Shown: piece by piece, positions 1 to 8,779 of the stretch | Layout of the letters: the number at the start of each line of letters is the position of its first letter | How positions within the stretch are numbered: position 1 is the first letter of the stretch | NCBI GenBank assembly: GCA_938017795.1 | Contig: CALIJZ010000091.1 | Location: forward strand, 1-49,777 | Source: an uncultured Bacteriovoracaceae bacterium | GTDB lineage: Bacteria; Bdellovibrionota; Bacteriovoracia; Bacteriovoracales; Bacteriovoracaceae | Reading direction: 5' to 3' | DNA length: 49,777 bases | Notes under the pieces: model-generated | Seen by the model: the letters and a program-made list of their open reading frames with translations, nothing else | Database searches by the model: none | Told to the model about the DNA's origin: nothing | Program-made: the position numbers and the translations under genes

Positions 1-162
1 CTCCAGCACCTGGAACACCTCCAGCACCTGGAACACCTCCAGCACCTGGAACACCTCCAGCACCTGGAACACCTCCAGCACCTGGAACACCTCCGGCACC
101 TGGAACACCTCCGGCACCTGGAACACCTCCGGCACCTGGAACACCTCCGGCACCTGGAACAC
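1..162. repeat. 18-bp tandem repeat, 9 units, in frame
   Basis: Nine head-to-tail 18-bp units encode Pro-Ala-Pro-Gly-Thr-Pro. The first five units have CCA at the third codon-boundary position and the last four have CCG; otherwise they are identical. The array probably continues upstream of the window. The unit is a multiple of three, so gain or loss of units keeps the frame. Confidence 0.97.
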
Positions 163-2630
163 CTCCAGCTGCTGCTACTCCAGCAACACCTCCAAGCACT
201 GGAATAATTTCAGGTTTATATGATAAATTAAATGAATTAAAAGAAGCAGTGAATTTCTTAGGCGAAAAAAACTGTAGTGATAATACAGCAAGTAATGCCA
301 CTGAACATAGAATATTTAGAGGAGAGTCAGACTCACCGGTTTGTTTAGGTAACTCTAAGTTATTAGAAGACCTATCAAATATTAGTAGCGACGATAGAAA
401 AAAATATTGTGCACAAAATTCTAAAAATAAAAGATCTCTTGGAGATTTTGATAAATGGATAAATAAACTATCTGATCATAGAAGTGCTCATTCAAGTGGC
501 CAAGATAGAACTCAAGTCGATGATCATTTTCATCAAGCCTTTGATGGAGTTTTAGATGGGACAGAAGATGAGATAAATTCATTTATAAAAGAATTGTTAG
601 CTACTGATGCTTTAGATAATTATGGACCATCGGCAAAGTATAAGAAAAAAAATGGTAAATGGTTTTTAGAAGTTAGCGGTATTAAACATGATTGTCTCAA
701 AAAGATGAAAATAAAAAGAGTCGGTGGAGATTCAAAACAAAAACCAAAAGTATATTCTGCGTATGTGGAATTTAAAAATTATGATGCAACAAATGGAGCT
801 TTTTCAACTGATCCGGATGTAGATGTTAATCTAGCAAGTGATAATACAACTTCATCAATGGAAAAATGTATTGGAAAAAATTACGAGGATATTCAAGATA
901 AACTCAAAAAGAAGCTTAAAGGTAGAAAATTAAGAAAAGCTATGGAGAAGGCTTTTGAAAACTTCAATAAAGGAAAGCGTTTATCTTATGACAATGATTC
1001 CTTTACATCAGAGTTAGAAAAATTTTCTAAAGCATCAAACTCAGATAAGCCAAAGCAAATAGAAATTCCTGGTCTGAAAGATGGTTCAATTTTGGTTAAC
1101 GATGGAAGGTTTGATATTGATCAATCTGGAAATGAAAATATTTGTTTATTAAATAAAGGTCAGTACCAAAGTTTTGATACATCTTTACCGATGGAAGATA
1201 GTTTCCCTGCTAGTTCATGCCATTCTAGATTGCCTGGAGTAGATGATTTTACAACTGATCTAGAAAATATTGTAATGATAGTAGATGAGAAATATCAAAT
1301 TTTTGATGATGCATCTAAAGATGGATCCAATGATCAAACGGCACTTAAGTTTGAATCTACTGATGAAGAATTTGCATGTAGTTTAAATTCTACAGAGTTA
1401 CTAGATCCTGATCAGAATCCACTTGAAGACATAATGGCTTTTAAGCCTAAGCAAGGTAATACTAAAAAGTTTGCTCAGAAAATCTTAAAAAATGCTAATG
1501 GATATTGGAATTATCTAAGTCATCATGCTGAAACATGTAATAGCGATAATTTATCAAATCCTACTAAAAATGAAATTTCTTGTAAGAAGGCTAAACGCTT
1601 AGCAGATGTTGTTAAATTGAAGTATGGAGATTTAGAAGTCTTAAAAAACTATGTTAAATATTTAAAAGTTAAAGGAAGTGCAAGACATAAGAATGCAGCA
1701 AGAGAGCTTAAAGATGCAGTTTCTAAATTTGAAGCGATGAAAGAATACGAAGAGGGTGACACTGTTAAAAAGTTGCAAAAGAAAATATCTAAAATTGATG
1801 ATGAAGATTCTGAGGAATATGAGAGTTGTGAAGCCTTGCAAAACATTCAAGATTGTAAAAAAACGAAAGAGTTTGCTGAAAAAATGATAGAAGAACTGGA
1901 AGAAGCATCAAAGGATTATTTAGAAAATGGTGTTTCAAGTGAAGATAAAGAAGACTTAGAAGATTATGAAAGTGAATTTGCAGATGATATGTATGAACAT
2001 GAAACATTTAGAGATCTAGATAGTTTTGAATATGATGATGATCCATATAAGGCGATGCAAGATAAAATTTCAGTTTTAAAGAAAAGAATAGATTATTTTG
2101 ATGGAAATGATCCAGATGATGAGTATAAAAAAAGATGTAAAAATGAAAGTGACGTTGATTTAAAAGATACAGATGATTATAAATCTATCAAAGAATCTAA
2201 TGATGAAACTAAGAAAATAGTTGATGAATTCAAAGTAGAGCAAGACTTAGAAGATGCCAGTAGTACAAGCTCTGAAGTTAAAAACTTACTTGGAAGTCTT
2301 TTTGATAGAATAACTCAATTAGAAAGTAATATGGGTCAGAATAATAATAACCAAATGTTTGATCTAATGATGTATAATATTGGTCTTGGGCAACAAACAC
2401 TACATAACCAATCTATTATGCAATCAAACTTTGAAATGATGGGCCTTATGAATCCAATGGTTCAGACAAATACGATGAGTAATAATAGTGCCTTGGGATC
2501 TGGTTTTTTTGGAACATTAATAAATAATGCTATACAGCCTTCTACATATTCTAATCAAGGTCAGTTCAACCTTTATAGTGCTCCAGGTGTCTATAACGGT
2601 AGTAGTTCTTATAATAATTCAGGTTTTTAA
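1..2630 (+). CDS. Large low-complexity protein of unknown function, 5' end missing
   Basis: The reading frame is open from base 3, so the gene starts upstream of the window; the GTG at 249 is an internal Val codon. The visible 875 residues start with nine Pro-Ala-Pro-Gly-Thr-Pro repeats and a short Ala/Thr/Pro tract. A long acidic, Lys/Asp/Glu-rich and probably helical middle with scattered Cys follows, and the last roughly 100 residues are rich in Asn, Gln, Met and Ser. I recognise no enzyme motif. A Pro-rich spacer and scattered Cys would suit an exported or surface protein, but the N terminus that would prove this is outside the window. The TAA stop at 2628-2630 abuts the stop of the convergent barrel gene with no spacer. 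The gene call is firm; the function is unknown. Confidence 0.85.
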   Translation, partial: PAPGTPPAPGTPPAPGTPPAPGTPPAPGTPPAPGTPPAPGTPPAPGTPPAPGTPPAAATPATPPSTGIISGLYDKLNELKEAVNFLGEKNCSDNTASNATEHRIFRGESDSPVCLGNSKLLEDLSNISSDDRKKYCAQNSKNKRSLGDFDKWINKLSDHRSAHSSGQDRTQVDDHFHQAFDGVLDGTEDEINSFIKELLATDALDNYGPSAKYKKKNGKWFLEVSGIKHDCLKKMKIKRVGGDSKQKPKVYSAYVEFKNYDATNGAFSTDPDVDVNLASDNTTSSMEKCIGKNYEDIQDKLKKKLKGRKLRKAMEKAFENFNKGKRLSYDNDSFTSELEKFSKASNSDKPKQIEIPGLKDGSILVNDGRFDIDQSGNENICLLNKGQYQSFDTSLPMEDSFPASSCHSRLPGVDDFTTDLENIVMIVDEKYQIFDDASKDGSNDQTALKFESTDEEFACSLNSTELLDPDQNPLEDIMAFKPKQGNTKKFAQKILKNANGYWNYLSHHAETCNSDNLSNPTKNEISCKKAKRLADVVKLKYGDLEVLKNYVKYLKVKGSARHKNAARELKDAVSKFEAMKEYEEGDTVKKLQKKISKIDDEDSEEYESCEALQNIQDCKKTKEFAEKMIEELEEASKDYLENGVSSEDKEDLEDYESEFADDMYEHETFRDLDSFEYDDDPYKAMQDKISVLKKRIDYFDGNDPDDEYKKRCKNESDVDLKDTDDYKSIKESNDETKKIVDEFKVEQDLEDASSTSSEVKNLLGSLFDRITQLESNMGQNNNNQMFDLMMYNIGLGQQTLHNQSIMQSNFEMMGLMNPMVQTNTMSNNSALGSGFFGTLINNAIQPSTYSNQGQFNLYSAPGVYNGSSSYNNSGF

Positions 2631-4073
2631 TTAAAAATTAAGATTTAATTTCATTCCACCAGCAATGATATCTTCAAGTGCTAAGGGTGAAGCTGTATTA
2701 TTGAATGCATAATAATCACCAACTGCGTAATAGCTTAAAAAGCCAGTCAGTACTAAATTTGGATTCCACTGATAATCAAACGATAGATCTGCTTCATAAC
2801 CTAATTCACTATCTTGATTAGCTGCTGCTGTATAACCATATCCAAGATCATGTTGCCATGCTTGCAAACCTGCAGTTGCAGTTTCATTGGCCTGGGCCCA
2901 TAAAAGACCTAATTTCCAAGTCCATTGAGATCTCTTGTAGTGAAGAGCTAATTTAGCATATGTAGCATTTGTTACTGCAGTATCATGAACATTTAATGCA
3001 TCGTTTTCAACCGCGAATAAATTATAATTAAACATAATCTCAGCAATGTTATAATTTGGGTTTAAATACATTGCACTGAATTCAGTATTATCATTACTAT
3101 CTCCAGTTATATGACCACCGTTTAAATAGAGTGAAAAGTTTGAATTAATATCATAGTGAGCCTCTCCAAGGTAGGAAATAGATTTGATCCCTTGGTTAGT
3201 ATTTGAACCATAAATATTTTTAGCGCCATCCCCATCCATGAAAGGAACTTCTATTCCAAAGCCAAATTTTTTCCAATCTTTCTTATAGAATAGATTAAAC
3301 ATTCTAATGCTTGATTCAGATAAAATAGTATTAGTTGGAGCTGCTGTAGTATTGGCAAGAGTCATCGCATTTGACCTGCTGCCAGCTTTTCTCATACTCC
3401 ATAAAAGACCACCTTTCATATCGTTGTTTGGATCATCGTATAAAACCGAAACACCAATGTCTCTAATAGATCCTTGAAGATGATGAATGCTTGTATCTAT
3501 CTTTGCCCAGTAAGGTGTAATATAAAGTTTTCCTATGTTGAAGTTTCCTTCAATACCATCATATCTACTTACAAATCTATCTCCAGCTTTTTTACCATTA
3601 TTAATAACAGCACCTAATCCCCAATGCTTTGAAAATCTACCAACTTTAAACGTTGCGATGTCTGCATAGATATCCATATAAGCTTGATTAAGATGAATAA
3701 TATCGCTAGATGATGGAGCTGATTGATAAAATTTTCCACCAAAACCAGTTCCTTGATTATTAAGATTACCTTGACCACCAATGTTTCCACCACGAGCGTG
3801 GCCAGAACTTAATTCTGAAAAAACACTTACATGATCATTAACAATAATTTCAGGATTTAATCTGAAGATATAAGTTTGGATTCCAGCATCTTTGATAGAC
3901 CCAGGAATTGTTTCGCCTGAACTAAATAAAGCTGCATTTGCAGTATTAGCATCTGTCTTTCTATATTTTTGAATTCTTGTTGTTTCAAATCCGAGTGATC
4001 CTTTAAAATTTGCAGATGTAGCAAAAGTGTTAAAAGCTGTAGCTAGGACAAGGATAGCAATTGAGTATTTCAA
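2631..4073 (-). CDS. Outer-membrane beta-barrel (porin-like) protein
   Basis: The protein has about 480 residues. A signal peptide (hydrophobic stretch then Ala-Thr-Ser-Ala) is followed by a long Gly/Asn/aromatic-rich sequence with alternating polar and hydrophobic residues, and it ends in Leu-Asn-Phe, the usual C-terminal aromatic signature of Bam-assembled barrels. I chose the TTG at 4073 because GGAG (4083-4080) lies six bases upstream; the frame also allows TTG at 4085, but that codon overlaps this GGAG. No substrate can be inferred. It resembles large exported barrel proteins that proteobacteria use as porins or alginate-export-like channels, but I cannot place it in a named family. It is convergent with the preceding gene, with zero spacing. 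Confidence 0.82.
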   Translation of the reverse strand: MKYSIAILVLATAFNTFATSANFKGSLGFETTRIQKYRKTDANTANAALFSSGETIPGSIKDAGIQTYIFRLNPEIIVNDHVSVFSELSSGHARGGNIGGQGNLNNQGTGFGGKFYQSAPSSSDIIHLNQAYMDIYADIATFKVGRFSKHWGLGAVINNGKKAGDRFVSRYDGIEGNFNIGKLYITPYWAKIDTSIHHLQGSIRDIGVSVLYDDPNNDMKGGLLWSMRKAGSRSNAMTLANTTAAPTNTILSESSIRMFNLFYKKDWKKFGFGIEVPFMDGDGAKNIYGSNTNQGIKSISYLGEAHYDINSNFSLYLNGGHITGDSNDNTEFSAMYLNPNYNIAEIMFNYNLFAVENDALNVHDTAVTNATYAKLALHYKRSQWTWKLGLLWAQANETATAGLQAWQHDLGYGYTAAANQDSELGYEADLSFDYQWNPNLVLTGFLSYYAVGDYYAFNNTASPLALEDIIAGGMKLNLNF

Positions 4074-4149
4074 GGTTGTCTCCAAATGATTAATAGTTTA
4101 CCAATTAAGACAAATATTAAGGAATGTAGGCCCTACTGGCAATGAAATA

Positions 4150-6036
4150 ATGATGCGCGTTATTGTAAAGCTTTTGAAACTTTTTTTATCATGCCTATTT
4201 ATTGGGCTTTTTATAGCGGTGGGCTATCTTTTTATCTTAGTAGATGATCTTGGTAAGTCTGAAACCTTCTCACTCAATAGAGCAAAAGCAGAAATTAAAA
4301 ATACCCAAATTCTTATTGAGCGTGATTCTTTTGTCTCAAAGTCTGACCTACAATTTGTCTTTGATTATTTAGAAGATGAACAAACTTATGATAAATGGAT
4401 TGAGGATCAAAAATATTTTTCAAATTTCTCGGAACAAGGTGGGTATTTAAAATTTAATACACCTCAGACATTTTATCTCAAAATTGGAAATAGCTGTCTT
4501 AATCCCTATTGCTTTCAAAGAAAAGTAGATTTTTCAAATATTCCATCTGTTTTGTGGCGTGGGTTAATAGGAATTGAAGATTTAAGATTCATGGATCATA
4601 AAGGTATAGATTTTCGATCTATATTGAGAGCAGCAATAGCTGATATTAAAGCTGGCTCCTTTGTTCAGGGTGGATCAACTCTAACTCAACAATTAGTTAA
4701 AAATATTTTTTTAAATAGTGAAAAAAGCTTTTTTAGGAAACTAAAAGAGATGATCCTATCGATTTATATAGAAAAAAATTATTCTAAAGAGCAAATTTTA
4801 CAATCGTATTTCAATGAAATGTTTTGGGGAAACCTTGGAGGTGTTCGAATAAAAGGAATTTATGCTGCAAGTAAATTCTATTTTAAAAAAGAATTACATC
4901 TTCTTACTGACTATGAATCTATAATTTTAAGTTCAATGCTAAAGGGTCCAAACTTCTATCATCCTTTGAAAAACTCCGAGAAATTAATTCAACGAACGAA
5001 CAGTTTATTTGCCAAGCTTCGAAAGAATAAGTTTTTAAGCAATATTGATGAAGTTAAGTGGAGTCAGGACAAATGGGAGAAGTGGATAAAAGTCTTACAA
5101 GTAGAAAATAAAGACACTCGCTATAAGTCTTTAGCTTTTGCACTTAAAGAGAAAGAGTTTTATAGAAATTTTATTATCAATGATGTGAGTCTTAAGTTCT
5201 TAAAGAAGCACCCGGAAGATGATCTTGCAATAAAATATTATGAAAATAAATTTAAATGTACTGAAAGGTTTTGTGATTTTAACTATTACTCAAAGTTAGA
5301 AAAAGATGCAATATCAAATCTAGAAGTGAGGTTGCAAGTAGGCAGTTTGTTAAAACCTTTAGTTTATCAAATTTTTAGTAGAGAAGGTTATGAAGAAGAT
5401 ACAATTGTAAGTACAGGGCCAATAAGTTTTTCTTTAAATTCTGGAGTTTGGAAACCTAGAGATAGAGAATTTGTAAGTTCAGAGATTTCACTTGGAGATT
5501 CATTGAGAAAATCTAGAAACATTCCAATGTATCATTTAATAAAAAGGTATGGGATGGATAGGTTGGAGGGCAACCTTGGGAGCTATCTTCCAATGTTGAA
5601 AAAACCTTTGAGAGAATTCCCAGCTCAACTTTTAGGCTCAATTGAGTTGAACTTTAAAGAAATTTTTAATGGTTATAAAGTTTTTAAGAATTATGAATGC
5701 GGGGAAGATAAAAAAATATACTCAATTTTAAATAATCCAAACCAGAATACGCTTAGCAATATAGTAAAAGCTCCAATGCAAGAACTTGATTTTTTTGGAA
5801 AGACAGGAACAAGTAATAATGCTCTGGATAATTGGTTTTTAACCCTAGATGATGAAAAAATAAAAATCCTTTGGGTTGGGCTTGAAGGGGACCGAAGAGG
5901 CAAGAAACTTGATCTATCGGGTTCTAGAGCGGCTTTCAAGGTCTTTCAAGACTATGTTTTAAGAAGTGGTAAAAAGTTAAGGCCACTTAATTGCTATATT
6001 CCTGGACAAAAAGAAGAAGAATTAGATATAAAATGA
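4150..6036 (+). CDS. Class A penicillin-binding protein (glycosyltransferase/transpeptidase)
   Basis: Bifunctional peptidoglycan synthase, 628 residues, anchored by one N-terminal membrane helix (about residues 5-30). The GT51 glycosyltransferase domain has the catalytic Glu in the Gly-Ile-Glu-Asp segment (E143) and the QGGSTLTQQLVKN block at 173-185. The transpeptidase domain has the three penicilloyl-serine motifs: SLLK (399-402), SRN (455-457) and KTGTS (551-555). The protein is shorter than typical PBP1a/1b (750-850 residues): little lies between the two domains and the C terminus is cut close to KTGTS. No strong ribosome site precedes the tandem ATG ATG, so the start could be 4150 or 4153. 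It would polymerise and crosslink lipid II in the periplasm. Its closest named relative (PBP1a, 1b or 1c) is not resolved. Confidence 0.92.
   Translation: MMRVIVKLLKLFLSCLFIGLFIAVGYLFILVDDLGKSETFSLNRAKAEIKNTQILIERDSFVSKSDLQFVFDYLEDEQTYDKWIEDQKYFSNFSEQGGYLKFNTPQTFYLKIGNSCLNPYCFQRKVDFSNIPSVLWRGLIGIEDLRFMDHKGIDFRSILRAAIADIKAGSFVQGGSTLTQQLVKNIFLNSEKSFFRKLKEMILSIYIEKNYSKEQILQSYFNEMFWGNLGGVRIKGIYAASKFYFKKELHLLTDYESIILSSMLKGPNFYHPLKNSEKLIQRTNSLFAKLRKNKFLSNIDEVKWSQDKWEKWIKVLQVENKDTRYKSLAFALKEKEFYRNFIINDVSLKFLKKHPEDDLAIKYYENKFKCTERFCDFNYYSKLEKDAISNLEVRLQVGSLLKPLVYQIFSREGYEEDTIVSTGPISFSLNSGVWKPRDREFVSSEISLGDSLRKSRNIPMYHLIKRYGMDRLEGNLGSYLPMLKKPLREFPAQLLGSIELNFKEIFNGYKVFKNYECGEDKKIYSILNNPNQNTLSNIVKAPMQELDFFGKTGTSNNALDNWFLTLDDEKIKILWVGLEGDRRGKKLDLSGSRAAFKVFQDYVLRSGKKLRPLNCYIPGQKEEELDIK
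6003..6034 (+). promoter_or_regulatory. Possible sigma-70 promoter for tRNA-Gln
   Basis: TGGACA (6003-6008) and TATAAA (6027-6032) are 18 bp apart, inside the end of the PBP gene. They would start a transcript roughly 16 bases before the tRNA. Only 19 bp separate the PBP stop from the tRNA, so either this internal promoter or read-through must supply it. This is pattern matching only. Confidence 0.4.
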
Positions 6037-6055
6037 AATAGCGTTTTATCTAACT

Positions 6056-6130
6056 TGGGGTGTCGACAAGTGGTAAGTCAACTGGTTTTGATCCAGTTAT
6101 GCGCAGGTTCGATCCCTGCCACCCCAGCCA
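6056..6130 (+). tRNA. trnQ: tRNA-Gln (anticodon TTG)
   Basis: The 75-nt cloverleaf can be folded by hand. The acceptor TGGGGTG pairs with CACCCCA, the D stem is GAC/GTC, and the anticodon stem ACTGG/CCAGT carries the loop TTTTGAT with anticodon TTG. The T stem GCAGG/CCTGC has the loop TTCGATC. Discriminator base G and CCA are encoded. No T-rich hairpin follows, and the next gene starts its stop codon only 15 bp away on the other strand. Confidence 0.97.
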
Positions 6131-6145
6131 TTAAAAATTCTTAAC

Positions 6146-7039
6146 TTACTGCTCTTTACCTTGATTGCTATTTGGTGAATCTTTTTTGATATCATAGACC
6201 CTGTTTTTATCCCAGTCGATGATTTGGCTATTATTAACTTTGGAAGATTTTTTACTAATTCCATCAATATCATCGCTCTTTTCTTTATTGACCAAAATAG
6301 AGAATTCTCTATGTGCATCCCATTTATCTTTAGGTGTATTATCTTTATGATAACCTTTGGCAAAAATAGAAACTTCGATTGATTCAGTTAATTTTATCAT
6401 TCGACTGGCAGATCCATGACTTTGAATTTTTGAACTACCGTCTATGACTTTACCTCCAATAGGTGTGATAGAAATAGTTGCTGGTTTTTTATCATCTGTG
6501 ATAGCTGAAGCGGTGACATGGATTACATCCCCTACCTCTAGAACAGTTTGAGAAGGATCAATTTTTTCTCCTAAAAAATACACACTGTACTTCAACTCTT
6601 TAGCTCTAACTATATTTTTATTTTTTAATGGAAAATGAAACTCTTCTCTAATATCCCACTTTTCAAAATATTTAAGATTCCCAATATTATCATTATCTTT
6701 GGCTAAAATATAAACGTTTAATTCACCTCCTGCCTTGTCAGTGACAGTAATATTTCTACTGGCTTGAGACTTCTGCTCATCAGGTTTGTTATCCATTTTC
6801 CCACCTAGGTGATGAAAGAAAATAACAGCAGGTTTGTCATCATGAGTAAGAGCAGTAGCATTAACAGTAATAGTATCTCCTACCTCAAGCTCTGTTTCAT
6901 ATGGAATTATTTTTTTTCCCTTTAAATAAACTTGATATTTTAATTCTTTGGCAGGGGTTAGATCCTTTTTCTTATTATCTTCCAGTGCAGGAGTAGAGAA
7001 TAAGTTAAGTGATATGATTAATATAAAAATTTTTTTCAT
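6146..7039 (-). CDS. Secreted protein with two tandem homologous domains, unknown function
   Basis: 297 residues with a signal peptide (Lys-Lys, then Ile/Leu-rich, about residues 1-18). Two copies of a domain of roughly 105 residues follow. Each begins Ala-Lys-Glu-Leu-Lys-Tyr-(Gln/Ser)-Val-Tyr, contains Leu-Glu-Val-Gly-Asp, then a (Thr/Asp)-Asp-(Asp/Lys)-Lys-Pro-Ala stretch and a Gly-Gly-Lys, and ends with a Lys-Trp-Asp-x-x-Arg-Glu-Phe motif. This looks like a duplicated beta-sandwich domain, but I recognise no family. The C-terminal 50 residues are charged and probably disordered. The ribosome site is weak (GAAAAAAAG). It lies downstream of another secreted-protein gene on the same strand with a 130-bp gap, so it may have its own promoter. 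Confidence 0.8.
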   Translation of the reverse strand: MKKIFILIISLNLFSTPALEDNKKKDLTPAKELKYQVYLKGKKIIPYETELEVGDTITVNATALTHDDKPAVIFFHHLGGKMDNKPDEQKSQASRNITVTDKAGGELNVYILAKDNDNIGNLKYFEKWDIREEFHFPLKNKNIVRAKELKYSVYFLGEKIDPSQTVLEVGDVIHVTASAITDDKKPATISITPIGGKVIDGSSKIQSHGSASRMIKLTESIEVSIFAKGYHKDNTPKDKWDAHREFSILVNKEKSDDIDGISKKSSKVNNSQIIDWDKNRVYDIKKDSPNSNQGKEQ

Positions 7040-7169
7040 ATCTTTTTTTCGGCATTATAAACTGAATACTTTAATGAACTCTTAAAAATAAGATATACTT
7101 GAACTTATCGTTTTAATATTAGGGCATTGAAACTATTTAGGGAATTCTAAAGACTTTATATGTGCGAAA

Positions 7170-8582
7170 TCAATCAATTCTCAATTTTAATTCATGTTTA
7201 TCTTTTAGATTTTTTTGGCTATTAACATAAACATAACCGTGAAAAAACATACCAAAGGCGACACTTTGATCATCTATAACTCTGAAGTTAATACAGTTTT
7301 TTCCAGCCTTTACTTTATTGGTAATATCTACCACCTTTTTTGCTTCTTGGAACTTTTCCCATTTTGTATACCTTCCAGATTTAGTAATATGGTCTGTGTG
7401 ATCAGTTAGGTGAATTCCATTAATGCTTACAGAAGCTGCATCATCTGCAATTAAGAATAATTCTAACATTATTTTTTCTTTATTTTTTTCTTTTACACAA
7501 AAACATCTCTGTAACTCTAGTACTTTAGAAAAATTACCTCTCAAGCTTGCCTCAGGGTTAGAGCTAAGAAAACGAGTAGGAACGGGAAATAGACCTGCGC
7601 TTTCTGGCCACGCTTTTGCGTTTTTCACAGCAAATGCTGTTGCTGGTGGTTTTACTTTCTCTTCAACAGTTTTGTAATAATCCTTTAGTCCTACGTAAGC
7701 TTTAATTTTATCCAGGCGACTTTTATATTCAATTTTAACTGTCTTTCTTCTAATTTTTTCTTTTGAAGTGTCTACTATTGTAAAGGAGCTATTTATAGCT
7801 CTGTAATCAATCATTTTATTATTTAAATCAAGAGAAGAACCAATATAAAGGAACTCGCTTTCACTATCTCTCTCACTTTGTGAGCTTAAGCAGCTATTTG
7901 AGAGTAGTTTTGTTTTTGCTGGTTCTTGTTTTTTAATGGGGAGTTTGTTCACAATCTTAATGTAGTCACTAATATCAAGAATTGGCATTTTGGGTTCCTT
8001 TAAGCAGCTAGCCGTTAGCCTTGGTATACTTTCGATAATTGGGATCTTTCTTTTTTTTACAATGTGTTTCTTTATTTCTTCCTTGTTTGCTTTTAGTAGG
8101 TTTAACCACTTAGATCCAAAGCCGTAGTAATCCTCGCTAATATGTATTGCTGCTCCTCCGATGGTATTATCATGATCTAAAGTTATTGAACTTCTGTTTT
8201 TAATTTTCTTTAGGACTTCATCTTGATCTAAGTTTCTTTCTTTTATTGAATCGATGACCAGGAGTAAATTGTAAAATCTACCTTTAGTAAAAGGACTAAA
8301 GTCTACCTCCTCGTTCATTACTAAACCTGTTTTTTTTTCATCCAAATGATGATCATTCATCTCAGAGACTATATTGATTATTTCCGATCTAGCTGTTTTT
8401 TCAAGGTTATAAAAGTAGGTGCGAAAGTCTTTTATAGTGGGATCTTTATAACTTGAAAAGAATAGATACATTTCTGAAAGACCTTCAAGATTATCAATAC
8501 CTTTAGGACTGGAAATTGAATCTTGTCCATGGGTAGTCGTAACCTTAAAGAATACGAACAAAATGAGTATTAGCTTAAGCAT
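7170..8582 (-). CDS. Secreted protein with C-terminal beta-sandwich-like domain, unknown function
   Basis: 470 residues with a signal peptide ending near Thr-His-Gly-Gln. The N-terminal half is helical and charged. The C-terminal roughly 130 residues contain Ser-Ile-Asn-Gly-Ile and Asp-Ile-Thr-Asn-Lys-Val-Lys-Ala-Gly-Lys-Asn-Cys-Ile, then a hydrophobic end. This pattern is seen in carbohydrate-binding-like jelly-roll domains, where a ligand loop is followed by a 'thrashed out' amide-type strand. No catalytic motif is visible. There is no clear Shine-Dalgarno before the ATG. It is divergent from the dockerin-like lipoprotein gene, and the 197-bp gap must hold promoters for both. The fold assignment is inference; the export prediction is solid. 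Confidence 0.75.
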   Translation of the reverse strand: MLKLILILFVFFKVTTTHGQDSISSPKGIDNLEGLSEMYLFFSSYKDPTIKDFRTYFYNLEKTARSEIINIVSEMNDHHLDEKKTGLVMNEEVDFSPFTKGRFYNLLLVIDSIKERNLDQDEVLKKIKNRSSITLDHDNTIGGAAIHISEDYYGFGSKWLNLLKANKEEIKKHIVKKRKIPIIESIPRLTASCLKEPKMPILDISDYIKIVNKLPIKKQEPAKTKLLSNSCLSSQSERDSESEFLYIGSSLDLNNKMIDYRAINSSFTIVDTSKEKIRRKTVKIEYKSRLDKIKAYVGLKDYYKTVEEKVKPPATAFAVKNAKAWPESAGLFPVPTRFLSSNPEASLRGNFSKVLELQRCFCVKEKNKEKIMLELFLIADDAASVSINGIHLTDHTDHITKSGRYTKWEKFQEAKKVVDITNKVKAGKNCINFRVIDDQSVAFGMFFHGYVYVNSQKNLKDKHELKLRID

Positions 8583-8779
8583 ACTATATTTATCGTGTTT
8601 TTCTAGTGATAGTTTAACTAATGTTACTATTGAGAGATTCTGTATTCTTGAAATTATAGGGAAGATCTTTAGGGTTATTCATTTTAATTAGATAATATAA
8701 ATTAAGTAAGAAGACATCATTTCTAAAGTTTTTTGTGATCTAAGCCGATAAAAGAATATCTATTTTAACAGGGGAAATC

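Noticed and set aside
249-251. GTG as start of the first gene
   Set aside because: The frame is open upstream to base 3 through the 18-bp repeats, and no ribosome site stands before the GTG.
6097-6363. Minus-strand open frame ending in Gly-Arg-Asp-Arg-Thr-Cys-Ala
   Set aside because: It runs antisense through tRNA-Gln and overlaps the secreted two-domain protein in another frame; this ending is typical of a tRNA shadow.
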